Source: Granulosicoccus sp964498925
Lineage (GTDB): Bacteria > Pseudomonadota > Gammaproteobacteria > Granulosicoccales > Granulosicoccaceae
NCBI GenBank assembly: GCA_964498925.1
Contig: CAZCKD010000025.1
Coordinates: 1 to 23,694 of the forward strand
Length of the DNA: 23,694 nt
Direction of reading: 5' to 3'
In this document: piece by piece, positions 1 to 7,978 of the stretch
Layout of the letters: every line of letters starts with the position of its first letter
Position numbering within the stretch: position 1 is the first letter of the stretch
Notes under the pieces: model-generated
Database searches by the model: none
The model's input: the letters and a program-made list of their open reading frames with translations, nothing else
Told to the model about the DNA's origin: nothing
Translations under genes and position numbers: made by a program

Positions 1-497
1 AAACCTTTATCGCCTATACCTCTAGCGATATTGTTGGGGTAGAGATTGGTGGTGCCGTTAAAAACGCGCTGGCTATCGGTGCCGGATTGTCCGACGGATT
101 AGGATTCGGTGCGAACGCTCGCATTGCATTAATCAATAGAGGGCTGCGAGAGCTCTCTCGATTAGGTATTGCCATGGGCGCTCAGTCTGAAACGTTTGTC
201 GGTTTGGCAGGCATGGGCGATTTGGTGCTGACTTGTACTGATAATCAATCGCGTAATAGAAGAATGGGCTTGGCGCTGGCATCAGGCATGAGCATTGATG
301 AAGCTGCTAAGGAAATTGGGCAAGTCGTCGAAGGAGTAGGGGCGGCAAGGGCCGTATATGAGCAAGCTCAGCGACTTGATGTCAGTATGCCGATTATCGA
401 ACAGATATATCGGATTGTTGTTGAAGGTGTGGAGCCGCAAGTAGCGGTTGAGGCTTTACTTAGTAGGGAGCTTAACTCTGGTTCCGAGCACAACTAA
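1..497 (+). CDS. gpsA: NAD(P)-dependent glycerol-3-phosphate dehydrogenase, C-terminal part
   Basis: The 5' end lies outside the window; the reading frame is open from base 3, before any usable start. GpsA reduces dihydroxyacetone phosphate to sn-glycerol-3-phosphate in the cytoplasm, supplying the phospholipid backbone. The visible part begins inside the conserved helical domain: an EIGGAVKNALAIGAG stretch followed by SDGLGFGANARIALINRG, which carries the catalytic lysine and the glycine/asparagine residues typical of the family. GLAGMGDLVLTCT and SRNRRMG follow, also diagnostic, and the protein ends in a normal-looking tail (ELNSGSEHN). The gene converges on the minus-strand permease gene that ends at 560. 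The 62-base gap holds only a weak 5-bp hairpin (CTCAG 515-519 / CTGAG 526-530) with no T-run, so how transcription ends here is unclear. The identification is firm. Confidence 0.95.
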   Translation, partial: TFIAYTSSDIVGVEIGGAVKNALAIGAGLSDGLGFGANARIALINRGLRELSRLGIAMGAQSETFVGLAGMGDLVLTCTDNQSRNRRMGLALASGMSIDEAAKEIGQVVEGVGAARAVYEQAQRLDVSMPIIEQIYRIVVEGVEPQVAVEALLSRELNSGSEHN

Positions 498-559
498 AAA
501 ACAAAGTGCTCGTTCTCAGCGTTCTCTGAGTCGTCTGTGTATTCCGCGGTCTCTGATTT

Positions 560-1498
560 CTAGGTATTGGCCTTGGCGAGTCTTTGCTCTCGCAAAAACA
601 CATAAAGCCCACTAAAAACAATCACAGCAATCCCAATCCACGACCAGACATCTGGCCATTCGGAAAAGATGTACCAACCGAGAAGTGTGGCTGCAATGAT
701 TTCCACGTACCCGAAAGGTGCAAGCACGGATGTGGGTGCTCGATTCACTGCGATGACAACGAGTAGGTGCCCGAAGGCTGCGATGAGGCCAATGCCCACT
801 AGGTAAGACCATTCTATCGTTGTTGGAAATTGCCAACCCCAGGCTGTACTGTTGGTCAACGTACCGGGAATCAGTGCCACTGATAAAAAGAGTGTAGCAG
901 CGGCACCACTGGCAAATTGCATGGTAAGTGGGTGATCGACATTGGCCACTTTTCTCGTCACGACGAGATAGCCCGAGAAGAAAAATGCTGCGCCAATGGG
1001 CAGAAGGGCTGCCAAGGTAAACGACGTGCTGCCAGGTTTTATGATGAGTAGCGCGCCAAGGAAACCTGTAACAACTGCGATTCGTCGATGCCAGCCAATT
1101 GATTCTCCTAAGAAGAGTGCTGACAGAATCGTTAGGACCATCGGTTGCACAAAGAAAATAGCGATGGCGTCTGCCAGGGGTAAGTAGATGAGCGAGAAAA
1201 AGAAAAACGTTGTTGCTATTGCTAACAGTAGCCCACGTAAAAAATGAACCTTGGGGCGTTTTGGTATCAGCATTGCCGGTCCATACAGCAGCATTATGGT
1301 GGTGCTCATAATGATGGCTTGAAAGAAGAAACGACCCCACGTGATTTGTAACGGCGATAGGGAATCGCCTAGTAACTTTGCTATTGCATCCATGATCGGC
1401 ACGATCATAGTGCCGGATACCATAAACAAAATACCCCAGGCTATTGACTGGGTGTTTGCCTCGAATTTGCTAAGGATGGGTGTGAGCGAATCTCTCAT
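560..1498 (-). CDS. DMT-superfamily permease with two EamA domains
   Basis: This is a 312-residue inner-membrane protein with about ten hydrophobic segments arranged as two EamA repeats, roughly residues 15-150 and 160-303. The first repeat contains the typical LQITWGRFFFQA and PLADAIAIFFVQPMVLTILSALFLGE stretches. The second contains the equivalent APTSVLAPFGYVEIIAATLLGWYIFSEWP. Members export or import small metabolites such as amino acids, and S-adenosylmethionine in some cases. The sequence alone does not reveal the substrate. The ATG at 1498 is preceded by AAAGG at a 6-base distance on the minus strand, and the length is normal. It lies downstream of uvrA on the same strand, but a gap of about 175 bases makes a shared operon doubtful. 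The family call is firm; the function is unknown. Confidence 0.88.
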   Translation of the reverse strand: MRDSLTPILSKFEANTQSIAWGILFMVSGTMIVPIMDAIAKLLGDSLSPLQITWGRFFFQAIIMSTTIMLLYGPAMLIPKRPKVHFLRGLLLAIATTFFFFSLIYLPLADAIAIFFVQPMVLTILSALFLGESIGWHRRIAVVTGFLGALLIIKPGSTSFTLAALLPIGAAFFFSGYLVVTRKVANVDHPLTMQFASGAAATLFLSVALIPGTLTNSTAWGWQFPTTIEWSYLVGIGLIAAFGHLLVVIAVNRAPTSVLAPFGYVEIIAATLLGWYIFSEWPDVWSWIGIAVIVFSGLYVFLREQRLAKANT

Positions 1499-1612
1499 TT
1501 GTGCCTTTGTAGTGTGGAAAGATTGGCCTGAAAAATAGGTGTTAAAACCAAGCGTTATTCTTCGGACAGAGTACTACTCAAAGGGTGTCTTACCCAAAAT
1601 AAGTTCCGTAGT

Positions 1613-1643
1613 TAAGAGATACCGAGACAAATAGTTTCTCTTA
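1613..1643. other. Hairpin between uvrA and the permease gene
   Basis: TAAGAGA (1613-1619) and TCTCTTA (1637-1643) form a perfect 7-bp inverted repeat with a 17-base loop, just beyond the uvrA stop codon. A shorter GGGT/ACCC hairpin lies at 1583-1595. Neither is followed by a convincing T-run on the minus strand, so this is at best a weak or Rho-assisted end for the uvrA transcript. Confidence 0.25.
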
Positions 1644-1673
1644 CAATGAAGCCGCCTATTAGTGGGGCAACTA

Positions 1674-4490
1674 TCAAGAGAGAATTCTTTTTAAATAATG
1701 TGCAGTGTGCGACTCACTACAATTGATGATGTCTTCCGGTGCGCCTGCCGCGACAACCGTTCCTCCACCTTCACCGCCTTCAGGGCCCATGTCAATAATC
1801 CAGTCTGCTGTCTTTATCACGTCCAGATTGTGTTCAATGATAATGACGGTGTTTCCGGAATCTCGCAGTCTCTGCAATACAGAGAGCAGGGCTTTAACGT
1901 CTTCAAAATGCAGACCTGTCGTTGGCTCGTCTAATATATAAAGCGTGCTGCCAGTGTCTCGCTTGGATAATTCTCTAGCCAACTTAATTCGTTGTGCCTC
2001 GCCACCGGATAGCGTTGTTGCATTTTGTCCTAACGTTATATAAGACAAGCCAACATCCATTAGAGTTTGCAGTTTTCTTTGCAGCACAGGTACCGCTGCG
2101 AAAAATTCATTGGCCTGTTCGATGGTCATGCTAAGGACTTGGTGAATATTCTGCCCTTTATACCGGATATCCAAAGTCTCTCGCCCGTAGCGTTCACCAT
2201 TGCACACATCGCAAGGCACATAAACATCCGGTAGGAAATGCATTTCAACTTTGATGAGGCCGTCGCCCTGACACGCTTCACACCGCCCGCCTTTGACATT
2301 GAAACTAAAGCGTCCTGGCTGATAACCTCGTGATCGCGCTTCGTGCGTGCCAGCAAATAAATCGCGTATGGCAGAAAAAAGTCCTGAGTAGGTTGCAGGA
2401 TTACTTCTCGGTGTTCGGCCAATGGGGCTTTGGTCAATAGCAACAATTTTATCGAACGCTTTTAATCCGGTAATAGATTTAAGCGGAGCCGGTGTATGCC
2501 GAGCTTTGTTAATGACGTTGGCGGCATGAAGATAAAGCGTGTCATTAACCAGTGTTGATTTTCCTGAGCCTGAAACACCCGTTACCACTGTACATAAGCC
2601 AACAGGAAACTTTACATCGACAGATTTCAGATTGTTTCCTGCTGCTTTTTTTAAGGAAATAAACTGTTTGCCGGGTTTTTTTCTATCGGGAATATCGATA
2701 CGCCTTTTGCCGCTTAGATACTGACCGGTAATTGAAGCTTTGGATTTTATGATTTGAGCAGGCGTTCCTGAAGCAACAATATGTCCGCCATGTATGCCAG
2801 CACCGGGACCTATATCGAGCACATAGTCGGCCGCTCTAATTGCGTCCTCATCGTGTTCGACAACAACCACCGTATTGCCAAGATCGCGCAGGTAGGACAA
2901 AGTCTTTAGTAGTTTATCGTTGTCGCGCTGATGTAACCCTATAGAAGGTTCATCCAACACGTACAGCACCCCTTGAAGACCTGCTCCAATTTGGCTCGCT
3001 AAACGAATGCGCTGAGCTTCGCCGCCTGAAAGTGTGTGTGCACCTCTATCGAGAGACAAATACTGCAAGCCAATATTTATTAAAAATGACAGTCGTTGCA
3101 ATATTTCAGAATTGATTTTTTCGGCAACTTCCTTGCGTTGGCCGTTTAGAGAGAGTTTCTCTATCAGCTCTTTGCAGTTGCCAATCGATAGACTGACGAT
3201 ATCGGGAAGGGCGTTGCCGTCGATTAATACGTGTCGCGCGGCTTCGTTGAGTCTTGCACCTTTGCAGCTTGGGCATGTGTGAGACGACATAAGCTTCGCT
3301 AATTCTTCTCGCATCGCATTAGATTCTGTGCTCTTAAAACGTCTTTCTAAGTTTGGAATGATTCCTTCAAACACACGAGTCGATTCACGCGTCGCGCTGC
3401 CTGTTTCACTCTGATAGCTAAACGTGATTTTTTCGTTGCCGGATCCATAGAGCAACAAATTCTGGATGTCTTCACCTAGCTCATCAAACACCGTGTCGAT
3501 ATCAAATTGATAGTGACTCGCTAACGATTTAATCATTTGATGGTAGTAAGGATTCTTTCTATCCCAGCCTTTGATCGCACCGTCGGGTAGGCTGACTGTC
3601 GAGTTTAATATGATGAGCTTTGGATCAAAAAATTGAGAGAGGCCTAATCCGTCGCAGCCTTCACACGCACCATGTGGACTGTTGAATGAAAACGCACGCG
3701 GTTCAAGAATCGGAATCGAATATCCGCACTGACTACACGCGAACTGAGTCGAGAACACCTTATCGTCGCTTTGTTCATTTAACGCTGTGACGATCGCGGT
3801 GCCTTCGCCGAGTTGTGTTGCCGTTTCAAATGATTCTGTCAGCCTTAATCGTAAATCCTCACGTACCTTGAACCTGTCGACCACAACATCGATAGAGTGC
3901 TTTTTTTTGGCCGGTAGCGAAATATCTCCTTCCAGCTCTGTGATAACGCCATCGATTCTGGCGCGTAAGTACCCTTGTGCTTTTAGCCGTTCCAGGACGG
4001 TTGCGTGGTCACCCTTTCGATCTTTGACGACAGGTGCTAACAGGGCGAGTGCACTGCCTTTTTTCATATCCAGCACAGCATCAACCATCTGACTCAGCGT
4101 CTGTGCTTCTAAAACCTCGCCGTGTTTAGGGCACGTAGGCGTGCCTGCCCGGGCGTAAAGCAACCTTAGGTAGTCATACACTTCCGTGATAGTGCCAACG
4201 GTTGAGCGAGGATTGTGGGATGTGGATTTCTGTTCAATCGAAATGGCAGGGGACAGACCATCGATGAGGTCCACATCCGGTTTGTCCATGACCGATAGGA
4301 ACTGCCTAGCATAAGCTGATAGGGACTCGACGTAGCGCCGCTGCCCTTCGGCGAAAAGCGTGTCAAAAGCCAGTGACGATTTACCGCTTCCCGAAAGACC
4401 GGTTATGACGATTAAGGCATCACGCGGCAGTTCGGCATCGATATTCTTCAAATTGTGGGTGCGGGCACCTTTGATTTTGATGGAGTCCAT
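1674..4490 (-). CDS. uvrA: UvrABC excinuclease subunit A
   Basis: UvrA is the damage-recognition ATPase of nucleotide excision repair; it acts as a dimer and loads UvrB at lesions. At 938 residues the length is normal. The first ABC module has a Walker A motif GLSGSGKSS (31-39) and, much later, the signature LSGGEAQRIRLASQ with Walker B YVLDEPSIGLH. The second module has GVSGSGKST, LSGGEAQRIKLARELS and YILDEPTTGLH. Zinc-binding cysteines are present: CSQCGYS ... CEGCDGLG in the insertion of the first module, and CEACQGDG ... CDVCNGE near the second. All nucleotide-binding residues are intact. It is divergent from the MFS gene (96-base gap). No CTGT-N8-ACAG LexA box was found in that gap, unlike the SOS-controlled uvrA of E. 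coli. The ATG has no strong Shine-Dalgarno sequence. The identification is certain. Confidence 0.98.
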   Translation of the reverse strand: MDSIKIKGARTHNLKNIDAELPRDALIVITGLSGSGKSSLAFDTLFAEGQRRYVESLSAYARQFLSVMDKPDVDLIDGLSPAISIEQKSTSHNPRSTVGTITEVYDYLRLLYARAGTPTCPKHGEVLEAQTLSQMVDAVLDMKKGSALALLAPVVKDRKGDHATVLERLKAQGYLRARIDGVITELEGDISLPAKKKHSIDVVVDRFKVREDLRLRLTESFETATQLGEGTAIVTALNEQSDDKVFSTQFACSQCGYSIPILEPRAFSFNSPHGACEGCDGLGLSQFFDPKLIILNSTVSLPDGAIKGWDRKNPYYHQMIKSLASHYQFDIDTVFDELGEDIQNLLLYGSGNEKITFSYQSETGSATRESTRVFEGIIPNLERRFKSTESNAMREELAKLMSSHTCPSCKGARLNEAARHVLIDGNALPDIVSLSIGNCKELIEKLSLNGQRKEVAEKINSEILQRLSFLINIGLQYLSLDRGAHTLSGGEAQRIRLASQIGAGLQGVLYVLDEPSIGLHQRDNDKLLKTLSYLRDLGNTVVVVEHDEDAIRAADYVLDIGPGAGIHGGHIVASGTPAQIIKSKASITGQYLSGKRRIDIPDRKKPGKQFISLKKAAGNNLKSVDVKFPVGLCTVVTGVSGSGKSTLVNDTLYLHAANVINKARHTPAPLKSITGLKAFDKIVAIDQSPIGRTPRSNPATYSGLFSAIRDLFAGTHEARSRGYQPGRFSFNVKGGRCEACQGDGLIKVEMHFLPDVYVPCDVCNGERYGRETLDIRYKGQNIHQVLSMTIEQANEFFAAVPVLQRKLQTLMDVGLSYITLGQNATTLSGGEAQRIKLARELSKRDTGSTLYILDEPTTGLHFEDVKALLSVLQRLRDSGNTVIIIEHNLDVIKTADWIIDMGPEGGEGGGTVVAAGAPEDIINCSESHTAHYLKRILS

Positions 4491-4517
4491 CGTCGGTCGC
4501 TTTTTTGAGTTGATGCT

Positions 4518-4557
4518 GGGCGAATGCCCGATTTGCTCGGGTGGCTGCTACTATACA
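4518..4557. promoter_or_regulatory. Divergent uvrA / MFS promoter region (putative)
   Basis: The 96-base gap between the two divergent genes must contain promoters for both. On the minus strand a TATAGT hexamer (plus-strand 4550-4555) is a good -10 candidate for uvrA. On the plus strand the overlapping TATACA (4552-4557) could serve the MFS gene. Neither has a convincing -35 at 17 bases. Two mutually exclusive small hairpins, GGGC/GCCC (4518-4529) and CCCGA/TCGGG (4527-4541), lie in the uvrA leader. Confidence 0.35.
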
Positions 4558-4586
4558 TCGCCTGACGAGAGCCATTACGCTGCTTT

Positions 4587-5960
4587 ATGAATCCGAACAC
4601 CGGTAGTGCCGAAACGGCGCTTCTTCCCAAGGAGAAGCGGGCGGCCTGGTCGTTATCCCTGATCTACATTGTTCGGATGTTAGGGCTGTTTATTATTCTG
4701 CCCGTTTTCAGCCTGTTCGGCGATCACTACCAGCACAGCACGCCATTTCTTATCGGTTTGGCAATAGGTATATATGGACTGTTGCAGTCGGCTTTCCAAA
4801 TACCGTTTGGCATGCTCAGTGACCGGCTGGGTCGCAAAAAAATTATAACCATCGGCCTTATTCTGCTGGCACTGGGTAGTGTCATGGCGGCGATGTCTGA
4901 GTCAATTTACGGCGTTATTATCGGTCGAGCCTTGCAAGGCACCGGAGCCATTGCTTCAGTACTCATGGCGCTTGCGGCCGATTTAACCAGAGATGAACAG
5001 CGTACAAAGGTCATGGCGAGCCTGGGCGCAAGCATTGGCTTCGCCTTTATTATGTCACTGGTGCTAGGGCCGTTCCTGCTGGGTTGGTTCTCCATCGATG
5101 GGCTGTTTTGGATCACTGCCGGTACTGCGCTTGTCGGTATCGTTATTTTGCATACCGTCGTGCCAGAGCCTGTTTTCCAAGGTTACAGCTCTGACACCGG
5201 TGCGAATCTGTCGGCCATGAAGCGACTTCTTGGTGATAGCCAACTAATGAGGCTGAATATCAGCATCTTTATGCTTCATTTATTGATCACCGCTGTCTTT
5301 TTTGTGGTGCCGCTACTGTTGCGCGATGCAGGCGTCGCTAGTGATCGGCAGTGGCTTATCTATTTACCCTCGGTACTATTGGGCATAGGCGTCATGATTC
5401 CACTCATCATCTGGGGTGAGAAAAAAGCCATGCGCATTGTTTTGCTGCTGTGCATTCTGGGCTTGTTTACGACGAATTGGTTTTTTGTAGGTGCGGTGAC
5501 GTTTGAACACATTCCCACACTGTTCCTGCTGTTTATTGCGATCACGTGTTTTTTCAGTTTTATGAATACGCTGGAAGCGTTGCTGCCGTCGCTGGTATCA
5601 CGCTTAGCACCCGCTGCGAGTCGAGGCAGTGCCATGGGGATTTACAGTAGCTCGCAATTTTTTGGTGCCTTTCTCGGAGGAGCCGGAGCCGGATGGCTTT
5701 ACGGATCTGTCGGAGCTATCGGTGTATTTCAGGCCATGGCTTTACTTTGCCTGTGTTGGGCGATTTTGCTTTGGGGCTTTAACCCCCCCGGCAAGAAAGC
5801 GACTCATCGACAACGTCTTAGCGCAGAGCAGTTGGGTAACCCGGAGGCCGTGTTAAATCATTGGCGCGAATTGGTTGGTGTTGACGAGGTGGTTTTTGTT
5901 CCATCCGAAGGCGTTGCTTACGTTAAAGTCGATAAAAATCGATTTGAAGGGTTTGCCTAG
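4587..5960 (+). CDS. yajR: MFS transporter, YajR-like with short C-terminal YAM-type domain
   Basis: This 457-residue protein has about twelve membrane segments over residues 20-400. The loop motif A is clear: FQIPFGMLSDRLGRKK, close to the FQIPFGLLSDRIGRK I recall from E. coli YajR. GRALQGTGAIASVLMALAADLT and MNTLEALLPSLVSR are also YajR-like. After the last helix a soluble tail (about 405-457, with GVDEVVFVPSEGVAYVKVDKNRF) resembles the ferredoxin-like YAM domain of YajR. It stops about eight residues earlier than the E. coli tail as I recall it. The substrate is not established for the family; proton-coupled efflux is likely. The position between uvrA and ssb is conserved in several gammaproteobacteria. 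The ATG at 4587 has no good ribosome-binding site, but no other start precedes the first helix. Confidence 0.87.
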   Translation: MNPNTGSAETALLPKEKRAAWSLSLIYIVRMLGLFIILPVFSLFGDHYQHSTPFLIGLAIGIYGLLQSAFQIPFGMLSDRLGRKKIITIGLILLALGSVMAAMSESIYGVIIGRALQGTGAIASVLMALAADLTRDEQRTKVMASLGASIGFAFIMSLVLGPFLLGWFSIDGLFWITAGTALVGIVILHTVVPEPVFQGYSSDTGANLSAMKRLLGDSQLMRLNISIFMLHLLITAVFFVVPLLLRDAGVASDRQWLIYLPSVLLGIGVMIPLIIWGEKKAMRIVLLLCILGLFTTNWFFVGAVTFEHIPTLFLLFIAITCFFSFMNTLEALLPSLVSRLAPAASRGSAMGIYSSSQFFGAFLGGAGAGWLYGSVGAIGVFQAMALLCLCWAILLWGFNPPGKKATHRQRLSAEQLGNPEAVLNHWRELVGVDEVVFVPSEGVAYVKVDKNRFEGFA

Positions 5961-5976
5961 CTGTATGAAAACATAG
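5961..5976 (+). promoter_or_regulatory. LexA-box-like site upstream of ssb (weak)
   Basis: Immediately after the MFS stop codon, CTGT-N8-ATAG differs at one base from the LexA core CTGT-N8-ACAG. It is 108 bases before the ssb start and about 50 bases before a possible -10. Because ssb is SOS-linked in some relatives the site is noted, but a one-mismatch match of this length can arise by chance. Confidence 0.22.
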
Positions 5977-6005
5977 GCATTGGTGTGCCTACTCGTTCAA
6001 TCCGA

Positions 6006-6034
6006 TTTTCCTCTGCGCTGAGCTGCGGTACAAT
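6006..6034 (+). promoter_or_regulatory. Putative ssb promoter
   Basis: TACAAT at 6029-6034 (5 of 6 to the sigma-70 -10) lies 17 bases after the weak -35 candidate TTTTCC (6006-6011). The predicted leader contains a CCGGG/CCCGG hairpin (6042-6046 / 6058-6062) just before a strong ribosome-binding site, AGGAG (6074-6078). Confidence 0.4.
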
Positions 6035-6084
6035 TCACCGTCCGGGGGAGGGATAAACCCGGCTATTCAATCCAGGAGATAATC

Positions 6085-6552
6085 ATGGCACGTGGTGTTA
6101 ATAAAGTTATTTTGGTAGGCAATGTCGGTGCGGACCCTGAGGTACGTTACATGCCCAGTGGTGGCGCGGTCACCAATATCAGCATAGCCACATCCGAACA
6201 ATGGACTGATAAAACATCCGGACAAAAGCAGGAGCGCACGGAATGGCACCGTGTAACCTTATTCAATCGCTTGGGAGAAATTGCCGGTGAATATCTGCGT
6301 AAAGGCTCGCAGGTGTACATTGAAGGCTCCATAAGAACGGATAAGTACCAAGATAAAAACACCGGCGAAGACCGTTACTCCACACAAATTATTGGCCGGG
6401 ATATGCAACTGCTCGGTGGCCGTCCTGAAGCCTCAGGCGGCGGCGATTATAACCAAGCGCCACGTCAGGCTGCGCCTGCACCGCAGCCTCAGCAATCAGC
6501 GCCTATGCCAACAGCGGCAGGGGCTGAATTTGACGACGACATCCCGTTTTAG
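6085..6552 (+). CDS. ssb: Single-stranded DNA-binding protein
   Basis: SSB coats and protects single-stranded DNA during replication, recombination and repair, and recruits partners through its C-terminal tip. Residues 1-105 form the OB-fold: ARGVNKVILVGNVGADPEVRY at the start, then WHRVTLFNRLGEIAGEYLRKGSQVYIEG with the aromatic and basic residues used for DNA contact. A flexible linker rich in Gly, Pro, Gln and Ala follows (about 110-146). The protein ends in the acidic tip EFDDDIPF, the partner-binding motif. At 155 residues it is slightly shorter than E. coli SSB. The ATG at 6085 follows AGGAG at an ideal distance. The adjacency to uvrA, one gene away, is conserved, and the identification is certain. 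Confidence 0.97.
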   Translation: MARGVNKVILVGNVGADPEVRYMPSGGAVTNISIATSEQWTDKTSGQKQERTEWHRVTLFNRLGEIAGEYLRKGSQVYIEGSIRTDKYQDKNTGEDRYSTQIIGRDMQLLGGRPEASGGGDYNQAPRQAAPAPQPQQSAPMPTAAGAEFDDDIPF

Positions 6553-6557
6553 GGGTT

Positions 6558-6641
6558 ACCCTGAAACACTAAAGAATTGTCAACGTTTGGCCGCTGTGCG
6601 AGACATGGCGGAAAGTTATCCGCGTTGACAATTTTCAGGGT
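6558..6641 (+). repeat. Interrupted inverted repeat joining the ssb end to the next gene's ribosome-binding site
   Basis: Two perfect pairs of arms are nested. The outer pair is ACCCTGAAA (6558-6566) with TTTCAGGGT (6633-6641), and the inner pair is AATTGTCAACG (6575-6585) with CGTTGACAATT (6623-6633). The right arm is continuous, while the left arm carries about nine extra bases between its two halves. A smaller stem (CCGC...GCGG) lies in the loop. The right arm includes AGGG (6637-6640), the only Shine-Dalgarno candidate for the gene starting at 6647. The folded RNA would therefore hide that site. No T-run follows, so it is not a standard terminator. Confidence 0.6.
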
Positions 6642-6646
6642 TTCGG

Positions 6647-7972
6647 ATGCGTCCATTAGTCGTTGTTTCGTTGCTGTTCAGTGTAATGTCCGGCGCCGCA
6701 CATGCTGCGTCAACCGATAATCTGTGTGAAGGTCTTTACTCGGGTAAAGCAAAAGTGGGTGTGCCTCAAGTAGGCAAACCGCCGTTCATGAAGTACTACC
6801 GGGAACCGGCATTCGGCACCAAGGTGATGCGCATCACCAAAGCCCGCGAAGGGGAGGTCTTCAAGCCTGCCTATAGCTCAATGCAAGCCTGGAATTCTGA
6901 CGAAACCAAGATACTGTTGTATCGCGGTGGCAGTGATCCGGGCCATGTACTTCTCGACGGTACAACGTACGAACATGTGCGTGATCTTAATATTCAACCA
7001 TCCGATTTAGAAGAGGTGTACTGGAGTCATACAGACCCTGATGTGTTCTTCTACATGAGTCAGCATTACACCGATATCGGCTCATTTAACAAATATAGTG
7101 TCAAGAACAACAAAATAACCAAGATTCGCGATTTTGTTGATATCTGTGGCGTTAAGTCCGTCCCTACCGGTGGCGGCGATGTCCAGATGCAATCCTGGGA
7201 CGATGACCTTTTTGGTTTTAGATGTCGACTTAGCGCCGATAAGTACATGATGTTCACTTACCGTTTAAGCACCGATGAGATCATCAAAGCGCCTATTGGT
7301 GAGAAAACGACACAATGGCAAGAATGGTCTGCGCCGATTCCTGGACCATCTGGCAAGCAACTTTGGTATCAAGGAAAAGTTATTGATACAGATTTGCAAA
7401 CGGTCAAACTCAAACACGATATGTACAAACACCATGAACATGCAAACATAGGCAAGACGCATGATGGTCAAGACGCTGTTTTTCAAACGGTATTTAATGA
7501 TTCGCCCGGCGGTTGTGATGGCGATAAAGGCAAAGGTGTTGGACATTTGGTTGTCCATAACATCGACACTGGCGAGTGCCGACCGGTTATTAACGAAGAA
7601 CGCGGATACCCATACACCACGCGTGGTACACACGTCTCTGCACAGGCATTCAGAAAGCCGGGCTGGGTGGCCATGTCAAGTGTTGGCTATGGAAACTTTG
7701 ATTATTTTTCGAATAAAAGAAAGCCGCCAGCCTTGTTCTCAGAAATCTATTTAGTGAACACGGATCCTGATAACGAAGTTGTTTGTCGACTTGCTCACCA
7801 TCGTTCATACGCAAAGGATGCGCAGCGCAGTAGCTATCATCCTTATTTTGGTGAGCCGCATGCCACTATCAGCCCAAGCGGTACTCGAATCATATTCGGT
7901 TCTGATTGGTATGATTCAGGTTCGGTCGACACGTATGTCATCGAACTACCCGGTTATCAAAAACCGCTGTAG
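6647..7972 (+). CDS. Secreted beta-propeller-like protein of unknown function
   Basis: The 441-residue product begins with a clear signal peptide (MRPLVVVSLLFSVMSGAAHA, probable cleavage after Ala20), so the mature protein should be periplasmic or secreted. The rest is rich in strand-forming repeats of the TolB/WD40-like kind. Near the start is a blade-like SSMQAWNSDETKILLYRGG, then LEEVYWSHTDPDVFFYMS. The last blade reads EPHATISPSGTRIIFGSDW. This repeat style also occurs in oligogalacturonate-lyase-type propellers, but I cannot show their catalytic site; histidines occur at KHHEHANIG and elsewhere. Several cysteines could form disulfides. The gene starts 94 bases after ssb, and its ribosome-binding site lies in the inverted repeat described at 6558-6641. 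The fold is inferred and the function is not recognised. Confidence 0.75.
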   Translation: MRPLVVVSLLFSVMSGAAHAASTDNLCEGLYSGKAKVGVPQVGKPPFMKYYREPAFGTKVMRITKAREGEVFKPAYSSMQAWNSDETKILLYRGGSDPGHVLLDGTTYEHVRDLNIQPSDLEEVYWSHTDPDVFFYMSQHYTDIGSFNKYSVKNNKITKIRDFVDICGVKSVPTGGGDVQMQSWDDDLFGFRCRLSADKYMMFTYRLSTDEIIKAPIGEKTTQWQEWSAPIPGPSGKQLWYQGKVIDTDLQTVKLKHDMYKHHEHANIGKTHDGQDAVFQTVFNDSPGGCDGDKGKGVGHLVVHNIDTGECRPVINEERGYPYTTRGTHVSAQAFRKPGWVAMSSVGYGNFDYFSNKRKPPALFSEIYLVNTDPDNEVVCRLAHHRSYAKDAQRSSYHPYFGEPHATISPSGTRIIFGSDWYDSGSVDTYVIELPGYQKPL

Positions 7973-7978
7973 TCGTGC

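Noticed and set aside
515..530. A terminator between gpsA and the permease gene
   Set aside because: The stem is only 5 bp with no T-run on either strand.
612..1340. A 242-codon open frame on the minus strand, in another frame of the permease gene
   Set aside because: It has no family-like motifs, and the residue composition (many His, Arg, Ser, Cys) is typical of an out-of-frame shadow of a membrane-protein gene.
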